From an uncultured Kordiimonas sp. (lineage in GTDB: Bacteria; Pseudomonadota; Alphaproteobacteria; Sphingomonadales; Kordiimonadaceae): DNA of 64,000 nt. The stretch is taken from positions 1 to 64,000 of the forward strand of contig CANNDZ010000004.1 of the NCBI GenBank assembly GCA_947503575.1. The letters run 5' to 3'. The notes under the pieces were generated by a model. It was not told the origin of the DNA, made no database searches, and saw only the letters and a program-made list of their open reading frames with translations. A program made the position numbers and the translations under genes. This document shows, piece by piece, positions 51,796 to 60,878 of the stretch (position 1 is the stretch's first letter; each line of letters opens with the position of its first letter).

Positions 51796-51948
51796 GATCC
51801 TCTCCTGCCGAAAACCTGGCCCACTCTTCAGGCCTTGGCACCGATTCGTGTCGGTGTCTTTCACCTTTAGAAATAGGGACAGAATTTGACAATTTGATGT
51901 CCTCACCACTGTCATAGGCCCTGAAAAAGCGATTTTATTGCAGAATTG

Positions 51949-51970
51949 TTGCGAATAAGTCTCATTTACC
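51949..51970 (+). promoter_or_regulatory. Fur-box-like operator upstream of bfd
   Basis: TTGCGAATAAGTCTCATTTACC is an imperfect dyad: GCGAATAAG pairs with GTAAATGAGA read in reverse. It resembles the AAT-rich, 19-base Fur sites of proteobacteria and sits just upstream of the -35 element of the bfd promoter. Iron-dependent repression fits the bfd/bfr function. Whether Fur, Irr or another regulator binds is not known. Confidence 0.5.
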
Positions 51971-51973
51971 CCC

Positions 51974-52002
51974 TTGATTTCCCATTTTTTCTGCCCTACT
52001 AA
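51974..52002 (+). promoter_or_regulatory. Probable bfd promoter
   Basis: TTGATT, 17-base spacer, TACTAA, with the likely start point near 52009 and a 35-base leader before ATG 52045. Confidence 0.55.
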
Positions 52003-52044
52003 TATTAATAACAGTTCGCAATATCAGTTAGTGAGTAACTGCCC

Positions 52045-52236
52045 ATGTATGTATGCCTGTGCAATGGCTATACGGACAAAGAGATCAAGTCCGCAGTTCG
52101 TGAAAACGGTGTGAAAACAGCCGAAGAAGCCTACATGTCGCTTGGAAACGGGTTTTGCTGTGGTGCGTGCGCGGATTGCGCCAATGATATTGTGTCTCAG
52201 GAATTACCGTTTCAGAAGGTTTTGGCGGCCGAATAG
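52045..52236 (+). CDS. bfd: Bacterioferritin-associated ferredoxin (Bfd-type [2Fe-2S] protein)
   Basis: This 63-residue protein begins MYVCLCNGYTDKEI. The four cluster cysteines are Cys-x-Cys at positions 4 and 6 and two more among CCGAC near residues 38-42, with a further one in ADCAND. Bfd reduces the ferric core of bacterioferritin so that iron can be released. It is convergent with the bacterioferritin gene and shares a two-way terminator. The upstream Fur-like site fits low-iron induction. Confidence 0.93.
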   Translation: MYVCLCNGYTDKEIKSAVRENGVKTAEEAYMSLGNGFCCGACADCANDIVSQELPFQKVLAAE

Positions 52237-52259
52237 TTGGCCTGCTTTCCTTGGTTATT

Positions 52260-52289
52260 AAAAAAGCCGCCCATTGAGGCGGCTTTTTT
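52260..52289. terminator. Two-way intrinsic terminator between bfd and bfr
   Basis: AAAAAAGCCGCC, loop CATTGA, GGCGGCTTTTTT: the A and T runs flank a 6-bp GC stem, so it works for both convergent genes. Confidence 0.93.
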
Positions 52290-52347
52290 ATTGGGCGCTT
52301 GGCAACCCGTATTATTTTTTTATTCAGCTTGCAGGCTTAGGGGCCGC

Positions 52348-52827
52348 CTAGCCCTCTTCCGGCGAAGACTGGAACTGCACATAATTCTGTGTGCCCATTT
52401 TTTCTAGTAGGGAAATCTGGGTTTCCAGCCAGTCTACATGCTCTTCTTCGCTTTCCAGAATGGAAGACAGTAATTCACGGGACCCATAATCCTTAACCTC
52501 TTCGGCGTAGGCAATTGCATCTTTCAGGTCTTCGTGATTGTCATATTCCATCTTGAGGTCGCATTTAAGGATCTCTTCGACATTTTCCCCGATCAACACT
52601 TTGCCCAGGTCCTGCAGGTTTGGCAGGCCCTCCAAAAACAGGATACGTTCAATTAACTGGTCGGCATGTTTCATTTCGTCGATGGACTCTTCATATTCTT
52701 TGGCGCCCAGCCGGTCCATGCCCCAGTCTTTCAGCATGCGGGAATGCAAAAAATACTGGTTAATCGCTGTCAGTTCATTTTTCAGAATCACATTCAGGTG
52801 CCGAATGATCTCTTTATCGCCTTTCAT
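52348..52827 (-). CDS. bfr: Bacterioferritin
   Basis: ATG 52827 has AAGGA about eight bases upstream and gives 159 residues, the usual length; the open frame reaches 52959. Ferroxidase and heme residues are visible: Glu18 in [11 protein letters not shown], the heme ligand Met52 in [10 protein letters not shown] with Glu51 and His54 nearby, and Glu127/His130 in [11 protein letters not shown]. It stores iron as a ferric core in a 24-mer and binds heme between subunits. It is paired with bfd. Confidence 0.96.
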   Translation of the reverse strand: MKGDKEIIRHLNVILKNELTAINQYFLHSRMLKDWGMDRLGAKEYEESIDEMKHADQLIERILFLEGLPNLQDLGKVLIGENVEEILKCDLKMEYDNHEDLKDAIAYAEEVKDYGSRELLSSILESEEEHVDWLETQISLLEKMGTQNYVQFQSSPEEG

Positions 52828-53132
52828 AGGTCTATCCTTCTGGTACGCGTACGGAGTTAAATTACTGCCGGATAATACCGGCTGCTTTCGCAATTTCAAG
52901 CCATTATACAGACTTTTAAGTGTTTGTAAAATATAATGAAATCGGGATTTTTGTTGCAATTAAGAGTGCGTTTCAACTGCAGCCTTTAGCCATAGAATCC
53001 TTGCTCACGCGCCGGTGCCGCCAAACTGTCACCAAGGCTGGTATCAAGGGCTATTTTACAAGCGTGTTCGACCCCGTTATAAACCGCGCCAGGAATGACT
53101 TATGGACTGACCGCACAAGAGTGAACTCTGCT
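52828..53132. other. Divergent intergenic region between bfr and trhO
   Basis: There are 305 bases with no supported gene. A frame in phase with trhO is open through most of it, but it has no family match and no ribosome site. Promoters for both genes must lie here; I could not pick a convincing -35/-10 pair. Confidence 0.5.
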
Positions 53133-54125
53133 ATGGCACAAAAGGCCCCTACTGATTGCTCGCCGGAATATCTGGTAGCCGCACTTTATAAATTCGTGGC
53201 GCTGCCACAGTTTGCAGATCTGCAGGCACCCATCCGCGCTGTTTGCGATGAAAACGGCGTTCAAGGCACGATTTTGCTGGCGGATGAAGGCATCAACGGC
53301 ACAATTGCCGGGCAGGAAGACGGCGTGCGTGCGGTACTTGCGTACCTTAATGCCATCCCGGCATTTGCAGGACTGGCCCACAAGGAAAGTTGGGCCACAA
53401 ACCCGCCGTTCCCGCGCATGAAAGTGCGGTTGAAAAAAGAGATCGTCACCATGGGTGTGCCAGGCATCGACCCGAAAAGGGTTGTTGGTACCTATGTTAA
53501 ACCACAAGACTGGAACGACCTGATTTCCGACCCGGATGTTGTTGTGGTGGATACGCGCAATGACTACGAAGTTGCCATCGGCACCTTCAAAGGAGCGGTC
53601 GATCCGCAAACCAAGTCTTTCCGTGATTTCCCCCGCTGGGCGAAAGCCCACGAAGCGGACCTGAAAAAGCATAAAAAGGTCGCCATGTTTTGCACTGGGG
53701 GCATCCGATGTGAAAAATCAACCGCCTACATGAAAGAACAGGGGTACGAAGAAGTCTATCACCTGGAAGGCGGCATCCTGAAGTATCTGGAACAAGTCGG
53801 CAAAGAGGAAAGTTTGTGGCAAGGCGAGTGTTTTGTTTTTGATGATCGGGTTTCTGTTGGTCAGGGTTTAAAGCCAGGCCCTTATGACATGTGCCATGCC
53901 TGCCGACGTCCGATTAGCGACGCAGACAAAACTTCCGCGCATTATGTAAAGGGTATCAGTTGTCCACACTGTTTTGATGAAACCAGCGAGGATCAAAAAG
54001 CGCGCTTTGCCGAACGACAAAAGCAGATCGCACTGGCAAAGGAACGCGGGGAACTCCATTTGGGCGTCACCGCTGCTCCTCGGGCGGAAACATCGGACGA
54101 CACGGAGGTGATCGAGGGCCAATGA
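53133..54125 (+). CDS. trhO: tRNA uridine-34 hydroxylase TrhO (YceA), rhodanese family
   Basis: This 330-residue protein is counted from ATG 53133. The N-terminal acylphosphatase-like part contains [16 protein letters not shown]. The rhodanese domain (about 125-225) has [19 protein letters not shown] and the active loop CTGGIRCEK. Its C-terminal cysteine pairs ([12 protein letters not shown]) are usual in this family. TrhO makes 5-hydroxyuridine at the wobble position of certain tRNAs. Its stop overlaps the GST gene (ATGA). Confidence 0.94.
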   Translation: MAQKAPTDCSPEYLVAALYKFVALPQFADLQAPIRAVCDENGVQGTILLADEGINGTIAGQEDGVRAVLAYLNAIPAFAGLAHKESWATNPPFPRMKVRLKKEIVTMGVPGIDPKRVVGTYVKPQDWNDLISDPDVVVVDTRNDYEVAIGTFKGAVDPQTKSFRDFPRWAKAHEADLKKHKKVAMFCTGGIRCEKSTAYMKEQGYEEVYHLEGGILKYLEQVGKEESLWQGECFVFDDRVSVGQGLKPGPYDMCHACRRPISDADKTSAHYVKGISCPHCFDETSEDQKARFAERQKQIALAKERGELHLGVTAAPRAETSDDTEVIEGQ

Positions 54126-54775
54126 CCAGTACCACCCCTGTTCTGTATAGTTTTCGGCGGTGTCCCTATGCCATGAGGGCACGCATGGCTATCGCGGTCG
54201 CGGGCTCACAGGTTGAACTGCGCGAAGTGGTGCTGCGTGACAAACCCGCCGCCATGGTTCAGGCGTCGCCCAAGGCAACAGTGCCGGTTCTGGTACTGCC
54301 GGAGGGCGTGGTCATTGATGAAAGCCTGGAGGTGATGCAATGGGCGTTAATGCAGTCAGACCCTGAGCACTGGCTTGCCCCGGACCAGACCGCCGCCAAA
54401 GCCCTGATTGCCGACAACGACGGCCCGTTCAAGCATCACCTGGACCGGTTTAAATATGCCACGCGCTACGAAGATGCTGACCCGGAAAAGTCATCGAAAG
54501 AGCATCGAACAGCAGCAGAACCGTACCTGCTTGCGCTGGATGACCGCCTGCGGCATCATCCACAGTTGATGGGGGACACGCGCTCCCTTGCCGACATTGC
54601 GATCTTTCCTTTTGTGCGTCAGTTTGCCAATGCGGCAGGGGACTTCATGCAGGATGATCGTTTCAGCGCCCTGATGCGCTGGTTTGATGGCCATGTATCA
54701 TCGGACCTGTTTGTCTCTGTTATGAAAAAATACCCGCAGTGGCGCGCCGGTGACCCTGGTGTGGCTTTCCCGTAA
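54122..54775 (+). CDS. Glutathione S-transferase family protein
   Basis: This 217-residue protein has a thioredoxin-like N domain with CPYAMRAR (possible active-site Cys near 14) and [11 protein letters not shown] with the cis-Pro, then DESLEVMQW for glutathione binding. An all-helical C domain ends in [14 protein letters not shown]. The CPYA motif recalls omega- or glutaredoxin-2-type GSTs, which act as thiol reductases rather than conjugating enzymes. It is translationally coupled to trhO. Substrate unknown. Confidence 0.9.
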   Translation: MTSTTPVLYSFRRCPYAMRARMAIAVAGSQVELREVVLRDKPAAMVQASPKATVPVLVLPEGVVIDESLEVMQWALMQSDPEHWLAPDQTAAKALIADNDGPFKHHLDRFKYATRYEDADPEKSSKEHRTAAEPYLLALDDRLRHHPQLMGDTRSLADIAIFPFVRQFANAAGDFMQDDRFSALMRWFDGHVSSDLFVSVMKKYPQWRAGDPGVAFP

Positions 54776-55046
54776 ACAGCTATTTCCCCCGCTGACTAAC
54801 CAGCCTTCGACATCATGCGCCGCACCGCCTCTGCTAGAGGGGGCGCGGGATGAATTTATGATTTTAGGGAGGATGTTTTGCTGCTGTCGTGCCGGGCCAA
54901 TACCAAGCCTTGCGTCTTGTTGTGCTACCCGCTACTTCTCGGGTTCAGAACTGCCATGCGGCAGACGGTGCGCGGCTCGCGATAAACGGAAGTTTGCAGG
55001 CAGACAAAGCCTTTGAGCGGCCATTGAAACACAGAAGGATCATGAC

Positions 55047-55472
55047 ATGAGTGACAAAATTGCACGGGTAAAATGGGCAGGTGGCATGACATTTGTTGGC
55101 GAATCGCCCTCTGGCCATTCGGTGGTGATGGATGCTGGTGTTGAAAGTGGCGGTAATGACATGGGCATTCGCCCCATGGAAATGCTGTTGCTGGGGATGG
55201 GTGGCTGTTCGTCAATTGATGTGTTGATGATCCTGAAAAAAGCGCGCCAGGATGTTCAGGATTGCTGGGTTGAATTGGTCGGGGAACGCGCTGACGATCA
55301 CCCGCGTTATTTCAATAAAATCCACGCCAAGTTTTTTGTGAAGGGCAATGATATCGACCCCAAGCATGTGGAACGCGCCATTGAACTGTCGCGCGACAAA
55401 TATTGCTCCGCTTCCGTGCAGCTCGGCGCCCTGGCCGCCATCACTACCGAGTACGAAATTGTTGATGGTTAA
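55047..55472 (+). CDS. OsmC family protein
   Basis: This 141-residue protein has the YhfA/OsmC layout: RVKWAGGMTFVGESPSGHSVVMDA, then RPMEMLLLGMGGCSSIDVLMIL with the first redox Cys, and SRDKYCSASVQLG with the second. Members are thiol-dependent peroxidases or related protectants in the cytoplasm. AGAAGGA precedes the ATG. The 271 bases before it contain no supported gene. Confidence 0.9.
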   Translation: MSDKIARVKWAGGMTFVGESPSGHSVVMDAGVESGGNDMGIRPMEMLLLGMGGCSSIDVLMILKKARQDVQDCWVELVGERADDHPRYFNKIHAKFFVKGNDIDPKHVERAIELSRDKYCSASVQLGALAAITTEYEIVDG

Positions 55473-55562
55473 AGGGCCTAAGGCCACTCCATTAACCGGT
55501 TAGTGCGTCTTTGTTAGGACGAGCGATGGTGCTTGCGGGGGTGTTCCCACGATAAACAGATC

Positions 55563-57350
55563 TTAGGCAGCGATCGGTGCTGTTGCTGCCGCAAGCCACG
55601 CAAGCGCATCGCCGTCAACAAGCGGGCTGATTTTTTGCCGCACATCGGCATGGTACGCGTTCAGCCACGCCAGTTCAGTTTCGCTCATGAGACGGGTATC
55701 CACCAAATTCCTGTCAATCGGCGCGTGGGTCAGCGTTTCAAAGCCAAACAATTCGCGCTCTCCGTCCGTATCTGCGGGGTGCACCAGAACCAGATTTTCA
55801 ATGCGGATGCCATATTCGCCGGTTTTATAATAGCCGGGTTCGTTCGACAGGATCATGCCGGGCTCAAGCGGTACGTCTGACGAGCCTTTTGCAATGCGTT
55901 GTGGCCCCTCGTGCACAGCAAGGTAAGAGCCAACGCCGTGGCCAGTGCCATGATCATAATCCAGTCCTGCGTCCCACAGGGGGCGGCGGGCGAGTGTATC
56001 AAGCGCCATGCCTGGCGTGCCCTTCGGGAACTTTGCCGTTGCCAGCGCAATATGCCCTTTCAGGACACGTGTGAAGTTCTCACGCATTTCCGAGGTTGGC
56101 GTGCCAATGGCAATGGTGCGGGTGATGTCTGTTGTACCGTCCAGATACTGGCCGCCGCTGTCGACCAAAAACAGGCTGTTCATCTCCAGCTTGCGGTTGG
56201 TGCTCTCGTCCACGCGGTAATGCACGATTGCACCGTTTGGCCCCGCGCCGGAGATGGTATCAAAGCTGTTGTCGCGAATGAGGTCCCGCTGCTGCCGGAA
56301 AGCCCACAGCTTTGCCACGGCGCCTAACTCGTCGACGGTGCCCTTGGGCGCTTCAACCGACAGCCAGTGCAGAAATTCCGTGATTGCTGCGCCGTCGCGG
56401 ATGTGGGCATTGCGGGTGCCGTGCTGCTCGGTGGCGTTTTTGATGGCTTTGGGCAGGATGCAAGGGTCTTCGCCTTCCATGAGCGTTGCGCCTGCGCCTT
56501 TCAGCGTCGAGAAGATTTTGGCGTTATTGGTCGCGCGGTCCACCAACACAGTTTCACCGTCAGCCCCCAAACGTTCCAGGTGCTCATAAAATGTGCTGCG
56601 GGGCTCAATAGTGACGGCATTGCCCAGGGCAGCACGCACCTCGTTGCTCACTTTTTCCGGGTTAATGAACAGGGTGGCGCTTTCATCTGCGCGTAGAACA
56701 GCATAGGCATGGGCGACAGGCGTGTTTTTCACGTCCTTGGATCGGATGTTGAAGGCCCATGCGACGCTGTCGAGCATGGAGATAATGGCGGCGTCCGCGC
56801 CTTCATGCTTGAGGCTATTTGCAATGTCCGCGCGTTTTTGAGCAGCCGACCGGCCTGCATATTTGTCCTCCAGCACATGCACCGGGTTCATTGGCTCCTG
56901 CGGGCGCTCTGCCCACACGGCGTCAATGGGGTTGCTGTCCACTGCAACAAGATCAGCGCCGACCTTCTGCAACGCGGCCATTGCAGTTTTAACCCAGGCA
57001 ACCGTTGCCAGCTCTGGGTCATAGCCGATTTTGGCGCCCGGTTTTGCATTGTGGGCAACCCATGTCAGCAGCGGGTATTCCTGAAAATGATGCTGTTCAA
57101 AAATGCTGGCATCTACCTGATCTTTGACTTGGATGGTGTAACGGCCATCAACAAAAATTGCGGCTTTTTCCCCCACAACGGCGGCATTGCCTGCGCTGCC
57201 TTCAAACCCGGTAAGCCAGGGCAATCGCTCGGCGTAGCTACCAACATACTCGCTCATATGCTCGTCGGTCAGCGGCACGATAAAGCCGTCCAGCCCACGG
57301 TTTGAAAGCTCAGTGCGAAGCGCTTTGATATGATTAGGGTTTGTCGTCAT
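55563..57350 (-). CDS. Xaa-Pro aminopeptidase (M24B, long APP1-like form)
   Basis: This 595-residue protein is counted from ATG 57350 (the open frame continues to 57557). It has three domains: two creatinase-like N-terminal parts and the pita-bread M24 domain. Metal ligands are visible: Asp in FLVDSGGQYLDGTTDITRT (two Asp), His in HGTGHGVG, Glu in LSNEPGYY and Glu in IRIEN. The length matches the eukaryote-like APP1 group rather than E. coli PepP (about 440). It removes N-terminal residues before proline and is cytoplasmic. It is divergent from the oligopeptidase B gene. Confidence 0.94.
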   Translation of the reverse strand: MTTNPNHIKALRTELSNRGLDGFIVPLTDEHMSEYVGSYAERLPWLTGFEGSAGNAAVVGEKAAIFVDGRYTIQVKDQVDASIFEQHHFQEYPLLTWVAHNAKPGAKIGYDPELATVAWVKTAMAALQKVGADLVAVDSNPIDAVWAERPQEPMNPVHVLEDKYAGRSAAQKRADIANSLKHEGADAAIISMLDSVAWAFNIRSKDVKNTPVAHAYAVLRADESATLFINPEKVSNEVRAALGNAVTIEPRSTFYEHLERLGADGETVLVDRATNNAKIFSTLKGAGATLMEGEDPCILPKAIKNATEQHGTRNAHIRDGAAITEFLHWLSVEAPKGTVDELGAVAKLWAFRQQRDLIRDNSFDTISGAGPNGAIVHYRVDESTNRKLEMNSLFLVDSGGQYLDGTTDITRTIAIGTPTSEMRENFTRVLKGHIALATAKFPKGTPGMALDTLARRPLWDAGLDYDHGTGHGVGSYLAVHEGPQRIAKGSSDVPLEPGMILSNEPGYYKTGEYGIRIENLVLVHPADTDGERELFGFETLTHAPIDRNLVDTRLMSETELAWLNAYHADVRQKISPLVDGDALAWLAAATAPIAA

Positions 57351-57516
57351 AGTGTGGTTTCCAGCCTTTGGTTTTACAGCTTTTTTGTGTGGTGTCTGCT
57401 GCCGTTGATTGGTGACTGTTGTGCCTTTGCCACCTGCCGATTGCAACCCCGCTTTTGCTTTACAGCAAGAGCCGCAGCTTTTAGGGGTGAAACCCCACTT
57501 GTTCCAGAGGTCCCGC

Positions 57517-59631
57517 ATGCTTATTGCACCATCCGACATTCCCGCGCCTGTTGCCACCCAAAAAGCCCACCGTTTCAGCTATCATGGCGATACGGTGCAA
57601 GACCCGTATTATTGGCTCAAAGATCCTGGGTATCCGGAGGTGACGGACAAAGAGGTGCTTGCGTATCTGGATGCTGAAAACGCCTATTATGAAGCGGTGA
57701 CATCAGGCGATAAACCCCTTATAGAACAATTGTTTAATGAAATAAAGGGGCGCATTCGGGAAGACGAAGAAGGCGTGCCGTACCAAAACGGCATGTACGA
57801 TTTTCGCTGGGCGTTCACCAAGGGACGTCAGTATCGCACCTGGTACTATCGCCCGCGCACCAGCAACCCATTTAGCGGCGAAGGCTGGCAGGTCCTGTTT
57901 GATGAAAACGAAGCTGCAGATGGGCTCGATTATTTCCGGCTGGGTACGCTTTCTGTAAGCCCCGACGGGCACTATCTCGCGGTGAGCCATGACAGCAATG
58001 GATCAGAGCGATTTGCCATAAAAATCAAGGACCTGGAAGGCAACCAGTGGCTTGAAGAAACGGTGGAAGAGACCTCTGGCGAAGTATGCTGGTCTGCCGA
58101 AAGTGATGCATTCTTTTACGTACATGTCTCCAAAGAATGGCGACCATATTTGGTATTAGCCCACACCCTTGGCGGTGGTTCAGACGACAGGGAGGTCTAT
58201 GAAGAAAGCGATAGCAGCTTTTTTGTGCATATCGGTGAAACCACGTCAAAACAGTATCTGATTATCCGGTCTGCGGACCATGTGACCGCCGAAAACCGGA
58301 TTCTGCCGCTAAAAAATGTACGACAAGCGATCAAAAAAGGACAATTTTCGCCTGTTTTGGCGGCAAAACGACGCGATAATCATGATTATTCTATCGACCA
58401 TGCCGGGGGCCGATTCGCCATTTGGTCAAACCGCAATCATCAAAATTATGGTATTTTTACTTCCAGCGATAACCCGGTTGAAGAAAGTTGGGTGGAGCAA
58501 CTTTCTGGCACCGCGACACGCTACATTCACGGCATGCAGGCGTTCGATGGTTTCACTGTGGTCGAAGATCGCATCAATGGCCTGGATCAGATTACCGTCT
58601 TGATGCCGGACGGCACCAGCTGCCAAATCCCAATGCAGGAAGCGGTATATGAAGTGGGGCTTGGCACCAATGTTGAGGCAGGGCAAAAATTTGTCCGGCT
58701 CGGTTTTTCCAGCCTGCTAACACCGCCCACCGTGATGGACGTTCCGATTGGTGAAGGCGGGCAGCCTGCGGACCCACTTGTGCGCAAGGTACAGGAAATC
58801 CCAAGCGAGTATGACCGCCGTCAATACCGCTCCGAACGCATCATGGTCACCGCCCGTGATGGTACCAAGGTGCCAGTAAGCCTGGTCTATAAATCAGACT
58901 GGCAAAAGGGCAGCGGTGCGCCCCTGCATCTTTATGGCTACGGGGCCTACGGTCTTGGTATGAGCCCATCGTTTTCTGCTGCCCGCCTCTCGTTATTGGA
59001 CCGGGGGTTTGTTTATGCCATCGCCCACATCCGGGGCGGGGATGAGTTGGGCAAGGGCTGGTACGAAGCCGGCAAACTTGAGCGCCGTACCAACACCTTC
59101 AACGATTTTGTCGATGTGGCCCGCGCGCTCACGGATCAGGGGTATGCTGCCCCAGGCGGCATCAGCATTTCAGGCGGTAGCGCGGGCGGCGAACTGATGG
59201 GGGCGGTTGTCAACCAGGCACCAGACCTGTTTGCCGGCGCGGTTTTGCATGTGCCCTTTGTCGATGTATTGAACACCATGCTGGACGCGGACCTGCCCCT
59301 AACACCCATCGAATGGCCCGAATGGGGCAACCCCATCGAAGATGCAGACGCCTATGCCACCATCAAAAGTTATTGCCCCTACACAAACATAGAAGCCAAA
59401 ACCTACCCGCCCATGTTTGTCACTGGTGGCCTGAACGACCCTCGCGTCACCTACTGGGAACCCGCAAAATGGACCGCAAAACTCAGGGCAATGAAAACCG
59501 ATGACAACCTGCTGATCATGAAAATCAACATGGGCGCAGGCCACGGCGGTAAGTCAGGCCGGTTTGAGCGTTACCGCGAGGTGGCCGAGGAATATATGTT
59601 TGTGCTGAAGTGCTTTGGCTTGTCTGCCTGA
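57517..59631 (+). CDS. ptrB: Oligopeptidase B (S9A)
   Basis: The start is ATG 57517, with CAGAGG six bases upstream; upstream codons in frame show no family match. The 704-residue product has a propeller domain after QDPYYWLKDPGYPEV, then a hydrolase domain: Ser555 in ISGGSAGGELMGAV, Asp in GGLNDPRVTYWEP and His in GAGHGG. It cleaves small peptides after Arg or Lys in the cytoplasm. The acidic pocket residues typical of PtrB seem present. It is divergent from the Xaa-Pro aminopeptidase gene, with 166 bases between starts. Confidence 0.94.
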   Translation: MLIAPSDIPAPVATQKAHRFSYHGDTVQDPYYWLKDPGYPEVTDKEVLAYLDAENAYYEAVTSGDKPLIEQLFNEIKGRIREDEEGVPYQNGMYDFRWAFTKGRQYRTWYYRPRTSNPFSGEGWQVLFDENEAADGLDYFRLGTLSVSPDGHYLAVSHDSNGSERFAIKIKDLEGNQWLEETVEETSGEVCWSAESDAFFYVHVSKEWRPYLVLAHTLGGGSDDREVYEESDSSFFVHIGETTSKQYLIIRSADHVTAENRILPLKNVRQAIKKGQFSPVLAAKRRDNHDYSIDHAGGRFAIWSNRNHQNYGIFTSSDNPVEESWVEQLSGTATRYIHGMQAFDGFTVVEDRINGLDQITVLMPDGTSCQIPMQEAVYEVGLGTNVEAGQKFVRLGFSSLLTPPTVMDVPIGEGGQPADPLVRKVQEIPSEYDRRQYRSERIMVTARDGTKVPVSLVYKSDWQKGSGAPLHLYGYGAYGLGMSPSFSAARLSLLDRGFVYAIAHIRGGDELGKGWYEAGKLERRTNTFNDFVDVARALTDQGYAAPGGISISGGSAGGELMGAVVNQAPDLFAGAVLHVPFVDVLNTMLDADLPLTPIEWPEWGNPIEDADAYATIKSYCPYTNIEAKTYPPMFVTGGLNDPRVTYWEPAKWTAKLRAMKTDDNLLIMKINMGAGHGGKSGRFERYREVAEEYMFVLKCFGLSA

Positions 59632-59646
59632 TCGACTTTTGCCAGC

Positions 59647-60087
59647 CTAACCGCCTGCGTTTGCGTGCAGGTGTTCCAGCGTGGCAGCCATGCCAGACAG
59701 GTCGTATCCGGCCTTTCCGGCGTGCGCCAGAATATCTTGCGTTGTCATGCCACCGGTGAAGGCTTCAGCCAGGCCCCAAAGGGTGCAGGACCGCGTGCCT
59801 GACCGACAGTAAGCCAGGGTTTTCACGTCTTCTTTCATGGCCAGCGCCATCTGCTCGATGCCTTCCATGGTCAGTTGGCCCGAAACAACAGGAATATGCG
59901 CCCATTTAACGCCATGCTGGTCCGCCACTGCTGCCAAATCTGCGTTTAGCGGTTGCCCCATTTCTTCGCCGTCTGGCCGATTGTTGATAATCAACTTCAC
60001 ACCCTCTGCGGCGGCGCGTTCAATGTCGGCTTCGGTGATTTGTGGTGCTACAGAAAGCTGGCTGGTTACGGTCAGGAAATCGGTCAT
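59647..60087 (-). CDS. TIGR01244-type (Blh/DUF442) phosphatase or sulfurtransferase-like protein
   Basis: This 146-residue protein has the dual-specificity-phosphatase-like fold. It starts LTVTSQLSVAPQITEADI, has VKLIINNRPDGEEMGQP and the active loop YCRSGTRS (Cys-x4-Arg). GGAG precedes the ATG. Family members occur alone or fused to metallo-beta-lactamase-like enzymes in sulfide handling (Blh). It converges with ptrB, and the substrate is not predictable. Confidence 0.88.
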   Translation of the reverse strand: MTDFLTVTSQLSVAPQITEADIERAAAEGVKLIINNRPDGEEMGQPLNADLAAVADQHGVKWAHIPVVSGQLTMEGIEQMALAMKEDVKTLAYCRSGTRSCTLWGLAEAFTGGMTTQDILAHAGKAGYDLSGMAATLEHLHANAGG

Positions 60088-60148
60088 GGGGCGCTCCGGT
60101 ACGTGGGTCAGGGGTGGCCTAAATCAGGGTTACACTGAAATGTTAGCC

Positions 60149-60778
60149 CTAGAATGGCGCGTTTGAATAATAGTGCCAAGCCAATAATGCCATCGCACTC
60201 CGGTAAGGTCGCCAGCGTTCGCCAATTTCCTGCGTTTGTTTTTCTGTGGGGCGGTCATTCATGCCGGTGATGCGGCCAACCCCAACACGCACCGCCAAAT
60301 CGCCCACCGGCCATATGTCAGGTCGCCCCAATGACGACAGCAAATACATATGCGCGCTCCATACCCCCAGGCCTTTTACGGCTGTGATGGACCGGATTGC
60401 ATCTTCGTCTGACATCTGTGGCAAGCCCGCAATATCAAGCGTGCCGTTTTGCACGGTTTCACACAGGGACCGCACGTACGCAATTTTTTGCTTCGACAGG
60501 CCCGCGCTGCGCAGCGTGGCGTTATCAATTGGCGTGAAAGCCTCAGGCTGCGGGTCGTCACCCACAAGGGCAGTCACCCGGTCAAAAATAGTTGCTGCCG
60601 CCTTTACCGAAAGCTGCTGCCCTACAATCACCCGCAGAAAAATGCCGAAAGACTGGTCGCGCACCCGTTCCGGCGGAAAGCCAACAGTCTCCAGTGCTGT
60701 TCGGACGTGTGTGTCCTTGTCGGCCAAGCTGCCGAGTTGCTCACGGATGTGTGCGTTTCTCAGTTGAAAATTTTCCAT
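60149..60778 (-). CDS. DNA-3-methyladenine glycosylase II-type (AlkA family) HhH-GPD protein
   Basis: This 209-residue protein is counted from ATG 60778; the frame continues to a TTG at 60802. It has helical repair-glycosylase architecture: VIVGQQLSVKAA, the helix-hairpin-helix AVKGLGVWSAHMYLL and the catalytic Asp in WPVGDLAVRVG, ending in ALLAWHYY. It removes alkylated purines from DNA. The short length matches bacterial AlkA-like proteins without the N-terminal domain. Confidence 0.92.
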   Translation of the reverse strand: MENFQLRNAHIREQLGSLADKDTHVRTALETVGFPPERVRDQSFGIFLRVIVGQQLSVKAAATIFDRVTALVGDDPQPEAFTPIDNATLRSAGLSKQKIAYVRSLCETVQNGTLDIAGLPQMSDEDAIRSITAVKGLGVWSAHMYLLSSLGRPDIWPVGDLAVRVGVGRITGMNDRPTEKQTQEIGERWRPYRSAMALLAWHYYSNAPF

Positions 60779-60878
60779 AAGGTCTGCTGCTGTTTCTATC
60801 AAATCTGGCTATCACGGCCCGTGCGGGTCAACAATACCCGGCCTATATTGACGTCCGGTTTCGGCTATTATGTGCCAC

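Noticed and set aside
52920-53132. 71-codon N-terminal extension of TrhO
   Set aside because: The family start matches ATG 53133; the extension has no ribosome site and reads like non-coding sequence in the bfr upstream region.
54853-55016. Cysteine-rich frame MFCCCRAGPIPS preceded by GGGAGG
   Set aside because: The GGGAGG touches the ATG with no spacing, and the peptide has no leader or known pattern; chance is likelier.
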